NCBI RefSeq assembly: GCF_016097555.1
Contig: NC_054702.1
Coordinates: forward strand, 86,632,525-86,696,524
Reading direction: 5' to 3'
DNA from: Gigantopelta aegis
Taxonomy: Eukaryota > Mollusca > Gastropoda > Neomphalida > Peltospiridae
DNA length: 64,000 nucleotides
Under the pieces are notes generated by a model that was not told where the DNA came from, made no database searches, and saw only the letters and a list, made by a program, of their open reading frames with translations. Positions within the stretch are counted from its first letter, which is position 1, and each line of letters starts with the position of its first letter. Positions 44,722-55,887 of this stretch are shown one piece after another. Position numbers and translations under genes: made by a program.

Positions 44722-47270
44722 TATTCAAATATTCACATTCTCGTATAATTATTATAAACACTTTCTGACACACACACAAGCGTAAACATTGGCTTAAATA
44801 TGTTTTAATATTTAGGTTTTTTTTTTTTTTTTTTTTTTTTTTTGTTTAAATCTAGGTGTGTTTTATTTTCAACAGGGTAGATCTGGACGACATCTATTTC
44901 TGCGAGCTTGTCAAGGGATGTCCAGTCTTTGATGGAGGAGATGCCCACATCACTGAACTCACCATCAGTCCAGTGTCCGGCCCACGAGGTAAGATACGGA
45001 AATAATTTAACCCTTTTTAGTGTGCTGCAGTACAGTGCATCATCCATATCCACAATTCACATCAGTAGTCGAAATGATTAGGGACGTTTCTGTAATGATC
45101 ATATTGAATGGAGATTGGAGATACTTTCAAGGGATACCAGGTATCTGTAACATCCCATAAAATAATGTGGCATTATATTTACATGAAATTTGTTTTCTAA
45201 TGGACACACTATGAACCAGATTGATATCTTGCTTGCTGCTCATTAGAGCACTGTTACTTGGTCTCGTTTTACCATTATACATGTATTGCCTATAGTTCCA
45301 GATAGTAAACAAAGAATGATCCATTGCAGGTTTAGACTGTAAATATATTTTATTATTATCTTATTTTCACTTTGTAGGTAAAAGGGAGATAGACTTCACA
45401 TATATGACCAAAAATGGAACCGGAACTGGACAAATAGATATACAAGTTATTACAGTGGATAAATTTCCAGTAGGTGAGGAGTCAAAGAGGTATCCAGCAA
45501 ATCATGACAATTTAGAAATTTATGCTAATAATGCCAGGTACATATACAGTAGCATCTCGTTGGGTTGAACTCGGAAGGGTCGAATACACCGCAACACTCG
45601 AACCAAAAACGAAGTCAATACAATACAATACAATATTGTTTTTTCTCCAATATACAAGTATGTTTACTGGACATGTCAAGTGAATACTGGGGATATGTGT
45701 GAGTGCGTGTGCATGAGGACGTGCATGTGTGTCTGCACCCATCTGGACCCAATTTCATAAAGCACCGTAAGCCCAGTTATGCACGTAAATGTAAATCTAC
45801 GACTAAACCACAACTCTTTATTACTATTAAAAATATAGCTAATATAGTCTGAAATACAATTATTTCAGTTTCTTTTGTCCTTGAAATGCTCCATCTTTCA
45901 CAATGATGTAAATGTTCTACATGAAATGGATACCAAACATATGTAAACGTATGACCTAGTAGTAGAAGTAAAGTTACGATGTTTTGTGAAATTGGCTCCT
46001 GGACATCAGTAAGGTTTAGTTATAACGTTTAACCGGTATAACTCCTAGTAGCAGACGTAAAGTTACGATGTTTTGTGAAATTGGCTCCTGGACATCAGTA
46101 AGGTTTAGTTATAACGTATTACCGGTATAACTCCTAGTAGTAGACGTAAAGTTACGATGTTTTGTGAAATTGGCTCCTGGACATCAGTATGGTTTAGTTA
46201 TAACGTTTAACCGGTATAACTCCTAGTAGCAGACGTAAAGTTACGATGTTTTGTGAAATTGGCTCCTGGACAGGTTTAATTATAACGTTTAATACTTTAT
46301 GTCTTCCTTGCAATGTAAATTAATTTAGCAAAACACCAAACCTTGTGTGTTTTATTTTCCAGACTCAAGACTCTTCAACAAAGCCGGCGATCCAGGCAAC
46401 TACTCGTTTAAGTTCATACTAGACACCACGGGTGACTGCGATCCTCCGTGTGAAGAGTGGCAGAAAGGCAACTACACACTCATAGCATGTTAGTACATGT
46501 ACTTATTGCACTTATCTTTTCAGAAGCACGTTATAAGGTCAAACCTGATCAAGATTACGGCCACCTGTATTGAGCAGCCACCTGTATTAAGAGGCCACAT
46601 TTTAAATTGTTTATTCTCCCAAATCATCAAATATAGTACAAACTAACCTCTATTACTCAGCCATTTGTCTAAAAATGCCATTTTGCGATACCCCACTTGG
46701 TGACTGCTGAACACAGTTTGACTGTACTTCTGTACTTACTACTTGTACTTCTGTTGTACTTACTAACGATAAATATATGGGGGTTAATTCATAAAGGGTT
46801 TGGGAATGGTTGAATGGTTTTAAACTTTCGTTAATTGTTTTAAGCAGATTTTCTTTATGGAAATGTTTTTTGTAATACTCCAAAATAATTGTTTTCATAA
46901 TTATAAAAATGCATATACCTCTGCGAAGTAACGGTTCTCTAGCGAAGACCTAAGACGGTATTTCCCCGTTTAAACATCAACACTTTAGTTTCACTCTGTT
47001 TAACTTTATCCAGATATGTTACAGGTTTGAAGATTAACCAAACTTAATATCTATTTTCATGGGCTGAAACTTGGGTCTGTGCCTTTAAGTAGACATTTTA
47101 ACACTGTAGAAATAAAGTTTTAAACGACCTGCCTAGTTGACACTAATAATGTGTTCATTTTGTTTGTATTTCCAGCTGTTTGTAATGGTGAATGTGGCAG
47201 CAAACATCCACACAGCGCGATATACGACACTAGATCCGTGAAATTCACCATTACCGGCGACAAGAATTAA
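38605..47270 (+). CDS. Countin-like secreted saposin-B-domain protein, copy 1, complete
   Basis: Seven coding exons: 38605-38610, 40283-40496, 42040-42175, 44876-44988, 45378-45473, 46363-46488, 47176-47270. All junctions are GT/AG with matching phases; the product is 261 aa. The first coding exon is only ATG AAG. Exon 2 supplies a signal peptide (VLVTVLVSVFVVQTMAG) and an RRRR basic patch. A saposin-B-type domain follows with paired cysteines CPVC, SCQVLC, LCQIFC and FCELVKGC. The C-terminal half looks beta-rich, with NGTGTG, NYSFKF and NYTL (possible N-glycosylation) and late cysteines (CDPPCEEW, CNGECGS). This layout resembles Dictyostelium countin-type proteins; animal homologues are of unknown function, and saposin domains generally bind lipids. 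A Harbinger transposon sits in the intron after exon 3. Confidence 0.85.
38651..38805. repeat. Long imperfect hairpin, intron 1 of copy 1
   Basis: Arms of about 65 bp: GTCGTACTGATTTTACGAAA on the left and TTTCGTAAAATCAGTACGAC on the right, meeting near GCCCGAGCAAGAGCGAGGG. It is probably a foldback MITE. Confidence 0.75.
39400..39565 (+). repeat. 3' tail of an interspersed retroelement with (ATTC)n
   Basis: CCTTTACACTGTGTTTTTAT, GCTGGGGTGTCATTAAACAT and an ATTC tail recur in diverged form at 54850-55050, and inverted near 23370-23420. A simple-repeat tail suggests a LINE or SINE 3' end. Confidence 0.5.
39760..39877. mobile_element. Small MITE with GGGCCTAATTCACAAA ends
   Basis: GGGCCTAATTCAC on the left and GTGAATTAGGTCCC on the right are inverted ends of a 118-bp stretch without coding capacity. 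Confidence 0.5.
40803..41108 (-). mobile_element. tRNA-derived SINE, full length, tail type B
   Basis: The type B tail (TTGTTTAACGACACCGCTAG), middle (GATATACCAGTCGTGGTGCA) and inverted tRNA-like head (GCTTTACCACTGGGCTACAT) are all present. It lies in intron 2 of countin-like copy 1. Confidence 0.9.
41593..41882 (-). mobile_element. tRNA-derived SINE, tail type B, head slightly truncated
   Basis: TTGTTTAACGACACCACTGG to GCGCTTTACCATTGGGCTAA. It is a second copy in the same intron and orientation as 40803-41108. Confidence 0.9.
42393..44164 (+). mobile_element. PIF/Harbinger transposon, 1.77 kb
   Basis: The inverted ends TGGCCCTGTCACACT and AGTGTGACAGGGCCA are perfect over 15 bp, with the TTA target duplication (42390-42392, 44165-44167) typical of PIF/Harbinger. 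Both sub-terminal zones, about 400 bp on the left and 270 bp on the right, are packed with direct and inverted TACGCT / AGCGTA motifs. One nuclease-type frame lies between. I see no Myb/SANT-like second gene, which autonomous relatives normally carry. Confidence 0.95.
42938..43978 (+). CDS. Harbinger (HARBI1-like) DDE nuclease with repeat-encoded tail
   Basis: From ATG at 42938 the frame gives 346 residues without interruption. An arginine-rich stretch (codons AGA/AGG, about 43005-43045) is followed by the DDE_Tnp_4 nuclease: HTCGALDGKHIACKCP with the first Asp, then WPDPGGTGSASDAQIYNNSE with the second, and RRVVENAFGILASIRR with the Glu. This is the HARBI1 fold of PIF/Harbinger nucleases. 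After SIRRV the frame runs into the sub-terminal repeats and ends in a periodic tail (YAGHTLTYAGHTLSYASHTQ). The normal C-terminal helices after the catalytic Glu are therefore missing, probably through deletion. The start could be further upstream at a non-ATG codon, but 42938 gives the usual length. Confidence 0.85.
   Translation: MEVTLLQHQHDLMNLAVHHIQDNRRRRRRRRRRRREVWVRPWIGRRRQFGLYDQLLVELRSFKNFMRMPPEMFDELLARVGPRITKQHTWSREPLEPGLKLALTLRHLASGSKYSTMKYGWRVPHNTQSLIVREVCQAIIDEYMPEVMNCPTTPEGLRAMSDKFLQKWNFPHTCGALDGKHIACKCPPKSGFQYFNYKGFYSVVLMALVDADYKFIWPDPGGTGSASDAQIYNNSEIKEFAEDGTIGFPAPDTLPNDYQDVPYFFIDNDAFALRETTMKPYSLRDLDNEERIFNYRLSRDRRVVENAFGILASIRRVRWPYAGHTLTYAGHTLSYASHTQSTLAIG
44641..44719. repeat. 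(GA)n microsatellite
   Basis: A GA run of nearly 80 bp in the intron after the Harbinger insertion. A T-run (44818-44843) lies about 30 bp before exon 44876. Confidence 0.95.
45547..45620 (+). mobile_element. Left-end fragment of the 27290-type pogo element
   Basis: CAGTAGCATCTCGTTGGGTT, then GGAAGGGTCGAATACACCGC, then CGAACCAAAAACGAAGTC match the first 70 bp of 27290-28925. Only this end is present, next to a TACAATACAA repeat. Confidence 0.7.
45955..46290. repeat. About 90-bp tandem repeat, four units
   Basis: Units of GACGTAAAGTTACGATGTTT, then GTGAAATTGGCTCCTGGACA, then GTTTAGTTATAACGTTTAAC, nearly identical. It lies in the intron between exons 45378-45473 and 46363-46488, ending about 75 bp before the acceptor. 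Confidence 0.9.
46860..47093. mobile_element. MITE family A, right half
   Basis: CATGGGCTGAAACTTGGGTC with a CCTTTAA end and the GGTTTGAAGATTAACCAAAC block match other family A copies. The left end is not recognisable. Confidence 0.6.
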
Positions 47271-47816
47271 TCACAGACAACAGTTATGCTACAAAGTATC
47301 ATGACATTTATATTTATAATCATATGAACAATAACAATATAAAACTTCTATAAAAGAGAAGAGAAGAATTCATCCCGATAAATGTTTTGCAAGATATCTG
47401 ATTTTGAAAGCTTTGTTTTTGTTGCCATTGACGACAACGAGAAAACATCCATCACAATGTGATAATAACTCCTTATCAGTTGACAATCAACGTCGATGTC
47501 ACAACTTATATGGTTTATAATTCACATATGTTTCCAAGTTCAATCTAACCAACTCATTCAGGGTTGTAACCTACTTAGCCTAAAACAATTAGATCCGGGG
47601 GAGGGGGTCAACAAAAATATAAAAATAAAGAAGAAGAAAAATCGAGACACAGTACAATAATATGAGTTTCTCCAGTTGGCAAAAATGGCACTTTTAAACT
47701 ATAGAAGAAACGTGGGTTTTTGTTTGTTTTCATTTTATAGTGATGAGGGTGCAATTGCAAGCCAGTGTGTTCGCAATGTTCATTGACAGTGGGAGATTTG
47801 TTGCCATTGATTGTGT

Positions 47817-47822
47817 AATAAA
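47817..47822 (+). terminator. Candidate polyadenylation signal of countin-like copy 1
   Basis: AATAAA lies about 550 bp after the stop and is followed within 20-35 bp by a GT-rich stretch (TGTATGTATTGTTGTATTTT). Confidence 0.55.
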
Positions 47823-48179
47823 ATTATGAAACACAAATGTATGTATTGTTGTATTTTTAGTTAAATTGATAATTTAATGAAAATAATTTTGCGAATGTAG
47901 ACCTAGACAGTAGTAACGAAAGGATTACTGTTAGTCACCGTAACAAGCGTCCAATCAATCAATTAATCAGTCAAATAATCAGTCGTCCAGTTGACACGTA
48001 CTTACATTCACTGGACGTTCAAACACGTCTGTATAATGCTAGTGTCAAGTTCAAGTTCTTTAAATTTTTACAACTTATCAGCATAATACAATGTACAACA
48101 AAATAATAAATATATATAAGATATGTACAGGATTATATGGAGAGTGATTTAGTAAATAATAATAATAATAATAAATAAT

Positions 48180-48310
48180 AATAATTAGTAAATTATCATG
48201 ACAACCCATAGGCGTCAGTCATGACAACCCACAGGCATCGTGACAACCCATAGGCGTCAGTCATGACAACCCACAGGCATCGTGACAACCCATACGCGTC
48301 ATATCAACCC
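48180..48310. repeat. Short tandem repeat ACAACCCATAGGCGTCAGTC
   Basis: About five units alternating ACAACCCATAGGCGTCA and ACAACCCACAGGCATCG. Single units also occur just past the SINE at 48645-48680, so the SINE at 48314-48643 appears to have inserted into this array. Confidence 0.75.
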
Positions 48311-48313
48311 ATA

Positions 48314-48643
48314 GGAAGGAAGGAAATGGTTTATTTAACGACGCACTCAACACATTTTATTTACAGTTATATGGCGTCGGACATATGGTTAAGGACCACA
48401 TAGATATTGAGGGAAGAAACCCGCTGTCGCCACTTCATGGGCTACTCTTTTCGATTAGCAGCAAGGGATCTTTTATATGCACCATCCCATAGACAGGATA
48501 GCACATACCACGGCCTTTGATGTACCAGTCGTGGTCCACTGGCTGGAGCGAGAAATAGCCCAATGGGCCCACTGACGGGGATCGATCCCAAACCAACCGT
48601 GCATCAAGCAAGCACTTTACCACTGGGCTACGTTTCGCCCCTA
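48314..48643 (-). mobile_element. tRNA-derived SINE, full length, tail type A
   Basis: The tail GGTTTATTTAACGACGCACT, middle (GTACCAGTCGTGGTCCACTG) and inverted head (TTTACCACTGGGCTACGTTT) are all present. Flanked on both sides by units of a tandem repeat. Confidence 0.93.
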
Positions 48644-48825
48644 ACAACCCATAGGCATCATGACAATCCATTGACATCGGAAGATAACAGCGTGGGGTGG
48701 GGCAAAATATTATTTCAATATCCACCTGAGTGAGGGTATGTATTATTTTTAGTCCTTTTATATCAAGGCAATCTGGAATTATTGACAAAAAAATAAAAAC
48801 TCTTAAAGTTTTTCTGGAATGGGGC

Positions 48826-49140
48826 GGGACGTAGCCCAGTGGTAAAGCGTTCGCTTGATGCGCGGTCGGTCTTGAATCGATCCCCGTCGGTGGACCCATT
48901 GGGCTATTTCTCGTTCCTGCCAATGTTCCACAACTGGTGTAACAAAGGCCGTGGTATGTACTATCCTGTTTGTGGGGTGGTGCAAATAAAATATCCCTTG
49001 GTGTTAATCGAAAAGAGTAGCCCATGAAGTGGTGACAGCGGGTTTCCTCTCGCAATAGCTGTGTGGTCCTTAACCATATGTCTGACGTCACATAACCATA
49101 AATTAAATATGTTGAGTGCGTCGTTAATTAAAACATTTCC
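48826..49140 (+). mobile_element. tRNA-derived SINE, full length, tail type A
   Basis: The head GGGCGGGACGTAGCCCAGTG, with GGTAAAGCGTTCGC and a GAATCGATCC B-box, is a diverged tRNA. Then come the middle (GGCTATTTCTCGTTCCTGCC), a module with GGTGACAGCGGGTTTCCTCT, and the tail TGTTGAGTGCGTCGTTAATT. This copy best shows the family's structure of about 310 bp. Confidence 0.93.
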
Positions 49141-49237
49141 TTCCTTTTTATATAGTCATCACAATTATGTACGTTACTGCATTAATAAATTTCAAATAAT
49201 TTGCCACAACCACAATCGCAAGTATCATAAATATCAT

Positions 49238-49626
49238 TAAAGGGACATTCCTGAGTTTGCTGCAATGTTTCAGATGTTAGCGACTAAAAGAGACTTTTTG
49301 ACGACTGTAATTACATATCGAATATATTTTTCTGCATAAATTATTAGTGGCTTTATATTAAACGTGTTTCTGGTCGTTCTAATATTTGTAGTAGGTTAAA
49401 TTTCATTTTATTTCATAAAAAAGATTTTTTCGTACGTACGAAATTATTTGAAGACAAAATCCAGTTTGGGCTTCTTACAAATATTAAGACGACAAGAAAC
49501 ACATTGAATATACAGACACTGATATTCTATACAATAAAATATATTTAATATGTAAGTTTAATCGTTGAAATATTTTATTAGTCGGAAACATCTTACAATG
49601 CAGCAAACTCGGGAATGTCTCTTTAA
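49238..49626. mobile_element. MITE, family B
   Basis: The ends TTAAAGGGACATTCCTGAGT and CTCGGGAATGTCTCTTTAA are inverted. The body has a CGTACGTACG palindrome and GTGTTTCTGGTCGTTCTAAT. A related copy is at 61282-61650. Confidence 0.75.
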
Positions 49627-50481
49627 CAACAAGCATTCTAAGAGTACTACTACAGCAAACATGTCCACTACAGGGGACAACACATTTTGTATCTCCTACG
49701 TACAAATGCGGTAACAAGGTATTTCAAAAAAAGGCCCGTAAAACAAATTTTCATATGCTCTAAGTTTAAGGGCTACACTGTTACAGTACACAACATTTCA
49801 GCTCAATCCGGTTCATTCCGTATGAATCTATCCCAGCCTAGACATTGATATCGTAATTAATTTCTGACTGGATCCACCCATTTGATACGCCATTGCCTCG
49901 GTTATTTGTGTGATCGAGACCTGTGAGTTCAACTCACGATATCTTTTGATAGAAACAAGATACTGGTCAGTTTATTAACACAGTTTTATCTGTATTTCGT
50001 ACAACATAGTATATGATAGGGTAAATAGTAAAAGTACATGTATTGTAATGTACTTTAAATTAATCAGTGGCAGATCTAGAATTTTTAAAGGGGGTGGCGT
50101 CCAGATTAGATATATTGAGAAGATACATTGTAACTATTTATGAAAACACCGATTGCTGGTTTAAATATTTATCTTTGTAGAGTAAAAAAAACTCAAAATG
50201 AAACAAAGAAAACAACCAAAGAATTAAGGAAACAACCAAAGAATTAAGGAAACAAACAAAATAAAACAAATAAAAAACAAAATGAAAAACCCATAAAAAA
50301 TTCCCACCACACAATCTATCCACCCCGCCATAAATCCGCTCATGGCTGATGCTGCATGATATTGGTCAAGTTTTCGATTCGATAAAATTGACACCCCACC
50401 ATCTATTTTGAACTCTGGTTTCTAATCAGGTGACCCAATTTATCTAGCCGAGACACAGCTTTCCATAGTTGTCCAGTCGAA

Positions 50482-53400
50482 ATGAAGGTGCGTGTTTCAT
50501 TTTCTTATTTTTAAATTTATTTTATCTATTATATACTATTTTCTTAGAAATGCAGTTATGAAAAATATATGAACCTTAACTGCACACTATATTTTAATTA
50601 ATATTTGCTGAAATATTTAACATACGTCAAAAAAAGAAGAAATTAGAATATCTGATTAATTTTTATTGCATTTTCAAAAATGCTTTGATGAAATTATCAA
50701 TCTAATTAAAATTAGCTCCACTATTATATGTGGTAGAGCTAATTTTAATCAAATTGTGAAATTATCAACAATATAATAAAATACAGCATTTTATTTAAGA
50801 TCAGAAGGGTAATCAAAAGGCAGATTCTTCTAACAAATCTACTTTGAATTTGTCCCATAAGAGTACTGGTATCCCCGTCAGTGATTTTATATATCTTTTC
50901 GACTTGACGAAATTATTGGAACGGTGCGGCCACGAACAAGCTCCATTCTGTGAGAGTGGCAGTCTTCCTAAAGGCAGTGTAGGAACGATGGGGTGTTCTT
51001 GAGCATGGGCGTACATGGGGGGGGGGGGGGGGTTCGATGGGTTCGACCGACCCCCCCCCCCCTCCGAAATCGTTTTTTTATAATTTAATATATCTGACAT
51101 TGATATCTGACATTATTATATTTACTCAACATAGAAATATATGCCCAATATCTCTGCAATCTATTTTGGAACCCCCCTTTTCAAAATCCTATGTATTGGA
51201 ACCCCCCTTTTCAAAATCCTATGTACGCCCATGTCGAGTCGTATTGGCATCGGTCACACACATTTAACACATTCATTTATATTAAAGACAGACCCTCATC
51301 CTCAGTGTAAGCACTGCCAATGTTGTGTAATCATCTGAAACGGACACAAAATATATATTTAGTAACAGCAATATATTAGAATATTTTAAATTCCATACAC
51401 AATTAATTGTAAAGTTTTTTTAAAACAATTTGATTTTTATACAAAGTTTAAAAATATACTTACTTGTTTTTCTTATCTTTTTAAAAATATTTATTCACAG
51501 AACCCCTGTTTACATTTGATATCTGTCCCAACCGCAGTGATGAAGTGACAGAGTTACAATACAAAATTATACATTACCATTTTGGTATACAGATTTGGAA
51601 GAGTCAAGAAAACATAATTAAGTTTAGAAATAAGTAAAGACTTAACAATAAAAATAATAAAAATAATATGACTCATTTCATCCGTATTTATTGTGAACGT
51701 GATTCCAAGAATTGTGAACATATTTGGGTTCAATGTTGTTTTGAGTTTAGAAAATGTATGTCTTTACTATTGCTCTTAGCTCCGATCCAAATCACTTGAG
51801 ATTCATCATAGTTAATATTTAATCCAGACATATCAGCAAAAGCGTTCAATACTGTAACTAGTTTGAAAAGAGGTTTTTTTATTCCCACGAACAGTGAATT
51901 CAGTGTCATCTGCATATTGTGTCATAAGGAGATGCTCATTATAATTGACAGAAAGGCCTGTAATATATGGATTGTTTCTAACCATAAGAGCTACAATTTC
52001 TGCGCATAATAAAACTATATAGGTAGAAATAGGGTCGCCTTGTCTACAGCTTCCATGAATTTCAAACCATGTAAATGAAGTGCCATCATTTATTAAACAA
52101 GTTATGAAATATTTGAACCCACGTTCTTATGTCATTACCAAACCCCCCCCCCCCCCCTAAAAAAAAAAAAAAAACCCACCAAAAAAACAAAAAACAAATG
52201 AAAGGGATATTATTAATGAAGGACCAAGATACTGAGTCAAAGGCAATTTCAAAGTTTACCAAAAAATAACATCCCAGGAATATTTAACGTTTCAGCACTA
52301 ACTATAGAATCATATAATAAACGGATGTTGTCACCAATATACCGGTTTGCCATAAAACCAGTTTGATCTTCATTAATACGTTTTGGAATGTTTTTTAGTC
52401 TTTCAGCAATTACCAATGACAAAAGTTTCAAAGAGCAATTGTGACGGTACATGCTCTTAATTTCTTTTCGCCTGTGGCGATATTAATTGTTTTAGAGGAC
52501 CGTGTGCAGTTCCAAATGCACTTAGCCCAGATGGGCAATTTGTTACGTAATACCTTCGCGCGACCGTGCATTCCAATATGCACTTAGTCCAGCTGTGGAG
52601 GCCATGTGGCCAGTAGTTACGTAATACCTCTGCGAGTGCGGTTTTTACAACCGTGATTTTGGCGAATGGCGAGAGCCAGTCTGACGATCAGAGGAAGATA
52701 TGCCGGCGTGGTGGCTGTGGAAAATCCACATGATAAGATTCAGTACCGCCTTGTGTCCCCAGGCGATATTCGCTGTCTCTGAGAGTTTTGAATAAATAGC
52801 TAGGGTTTTAGAGATATCGGGGAGAAACATAAGGAAGGCTCCAGGGGATCGCTGTCCGTCCGGACTGGTAAATAATTTTATTTCTGCTCTGTGTATAACC
52901 TTGATGTGATTGATGTGACTTTAAATATTTTAATACTGTATTATACCAATATTATTTAGACGGTGCTGCCGGTCATCTGACGCAGTAATACTGTAGGCTC
53001 ACTGTTCTATATATATAAAAAGCTTAACCAGTCATCCTAGAGGACCTAGGTAAACTGTAGGTTATTGTCTTTATTGTGATAGGTACTAGTATTAAGTCTG
53101 TATTACAAGGTTACTGAATGAGTAGTTAAGGGTTAATTAAAAATTAACCAGTTAGGAATAGAGTTGTAATTCCTTTATTAATTAAGTACTCCGGGAAGCG
53201 TTTCTCAATTATTACACGTTATTGAACGAGTAGTAAGGGTTAATTAAAAATTAACCAGTTAGGAATAGAGTTGTAATTCCTTTATTAATTAAGTTCTCCT
53301 GGCAGCGTTTCTCAATTATCACACGTGTGGGTGTTGTGTCACGGTGAAGTGATTAGCATATTGTGTAAACTAGACACCTAGAGATTAACTAATTAAGTGA

Positions 53401-55853
53401 TCAGTTCTGGGTTGTTATTATTTGTTGTTGTTAATTAACTACTGCGGCAGTACATTTGTCAGCGTAGGTTAATACAGATTCCAAAGTGTATTGTGTTTTT
53501 GTTGTGTTTTCTAGTGAACTAAACGTGCTATAATAATATATACTTTATATAAGATCTTATCTCTGATCATACCTAGACGAGCCAGCGGGTATAACTGCCT
53601 GTTACAGAGAGATCTAATAGATATACAGTTAGGAGAGATATTTTGATAATCGTGTTTCATTCAGTTACGGGTATTATAGGATCCCCGTGACAGCAATTTA
53701 AAAGTACAATTGGGCGCCAGTTTTTCAAAATTGCTTCGGCTTGTCACCTTTAGGGATACATGTTATAATTCCTTGCTTTTGGGTAACCGAAAATACTCCT
53801 TTTTCAAAGCCTTCGTTTATTGATCTTAATAAATAAATGCCAATATCTTTTCAGAAAATTTTGTGAAACTCATAAGTATATTCATCAGGACTTTTGTTTA
53901 ATGTTTTAGGACGTTTAGCAATTCATCATAAGTAACTTCACCTTCAAGAGATTTAGCCTCACTTCATTTAACTTATTTATTGTATTATTTTGAAAAAAAC
54001 ATGGAATTAAGTTCATATTCAGGAATTAAATGGTTATTTTGATGCAAACAGATTTTCATAAAATGTCTTAGCTTCCCCAAAAATATCACGTGTGCGAGTT
54101 AAAAATGTATCATCTTCCGATTGAATTTGTGTCATTGACTTGCTAGTAAAATTCCTGTTTTCTAAATTACAAAAGTTTTTTTTTCTCTGTCATCAATCCA
54201 TTTAGCTCTGGAGCGAATAAGAATGCCTTCCATCGTTTTTCTTCTTATATTTTCTAGTTCCAGTTTTTTTGCTTGTAAGCGATCAAAGTCAATATTGTCT
54301 ATGTTATTTTCCAAGTAATTTATTTCCCTATTTAAAACTTATTATAGTTTCTTGCTTTCTTTATTCTTAAATGAGGCATTTGAAATCGTTTTACCTCGGA
54401 TTTCTATAAGAAGAGTTTCCATAAAAAGCTGATCATTAATCTTGAATTTTATTTCATGAGATATATCTTCTGGTGATATTGGTTCAAAACCGTTAGCAGA
54501 GTATTGCTGGACAACCTTAAAATTACTTCTTTTATAGCTTTAACATATTCCTTGTCACCCAAAAGGGAGTTATTAAATTTCCTATATGTGTTTGAGTTTT
54601 GTTGGTTTGTCAAGTTGAATTTTATGCTTAATGCTTATCTGGTCTGAAATATAATCGGAAATTATATTTGAGTCACTAATAAAAAAATATAAATCTTGCT
54701 AGATCAGAAAAAAAATCAAGTCTGGCTTACTTAATAGGAGTTTTCTTCTCCATGTAAATTGCTAGATTTGTGGATTATGATCACGTCATATATCAACTAG
54801 ATCTAGCTCACACATCATTTGTAAAACATGTTTATAGTTTGATAGTTATATACTTTGATATTTGTATTGTATTGTGCTTTTACCCCACAGCTCTTTACAC
54901 TGGTTTTTCTTTTACATTAATATATGTAAGTTTGATTTTTAAATTAATCTTATTCATATACAAATGTACTTACCTTCTACCTTTGTTTCACAACCAATAG
55001 CCGATGTGAATTTTTATACTGGGGTGTCGTTAAACATTCATGTATTCATTATTTAAGATCAATAAATAAAATATTTCATATAGCTGGCAAAACTAGAATA
55101 CAAAGAATATAAAATGCAGAACAAAAGTTGGTGTATTGTTAGTGTTATTACTATTTTTAAAGGTACTGGTCGCAGTTCTCGTGTCCGTGTTCATGGTGCA
55201 GACAGTGGCGGGGGAGGTGGTGATGCGGAGGAGACGAAACCAAGTTCTCCCGTCCACACAGTTCATTACCATAGTAACGCGGACATCACGACTTAACTAC
55301 GACAAATTGGACATGTGTCCACTGTGTATCGACTTCGCCGATGAAGCTATCGAGATATTGATATCTTTATCATTAGGTAATTACAAAACTGGCTTACAGA
55401 CTAGTATAAGATATTCAGTAACAGATGCTTTACTAACCCGAGTACTCTGACGGTAAGAGAGCGAGACTGACTTTTGGACAGTTGTTCAACAGTCCGTTTA
55501 GCTCTCTTACCGCCAGAGTACTCGGGCTAATACTATACTTTATTTACTTTGGGCCTAATGACTTTTGAAAACATACATATATTCTATACATACATATCAG
55601 GCCCGTACCCAATGGGGAGTCGGGGGGTCGGTTATTTATTTATTTATTACCATATTGGGCACTGACCCTTTTGTAGTCCTATTTCAATTCACATGCTAAG
55701 GAGAGCTCTGGTACATCAAAGATGGTTACACGTTAGTTATCACAAGTCCATTTAAAGATAATAAATGGTTAAACCTGAATTAAAACAAATAATAAATAAA
55801 TAAATACATACATACATACACATGTACACACACACACAGACACACACACACAG

Positions 55854-55887
<34 letters not shown>

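Larger units (their letters stand above)
47271..50481. other. Spacer between the two countin-like genes
   Basis: It contains the 3' UTR of copy 1, a short tandem repeat (48180-48310), two SINEs in opposite orientation (48314-48643 and 48826-49140), a family B MITE (49238-49626) and a possible MITE at about 50065-50346. No further gene is visible. Confidence 0.6.

Noticed and set aside
48826-48900. tRNA gene suggested by an A-box/B-box-like head
   Set aside because: The same head occurs in many copies each followed by the same SINE body, and the cloverleaf is too diverged. It is a tRNA-derived SINE.
48435-49091. 218-residue minus-strand frame as a host gene
   Set aside because: It runs through two SINEs in opposite orientation and the spacer between them. 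The similar frames at 37774, 41727 and 58131 are also SINE sequence.
50813-51100. 95-residue minus-strand frame with a proline run
   Set aside because: It crosses the G-run and end of the MITE at 51004-51234; the proline stretch is just the homopolymer.
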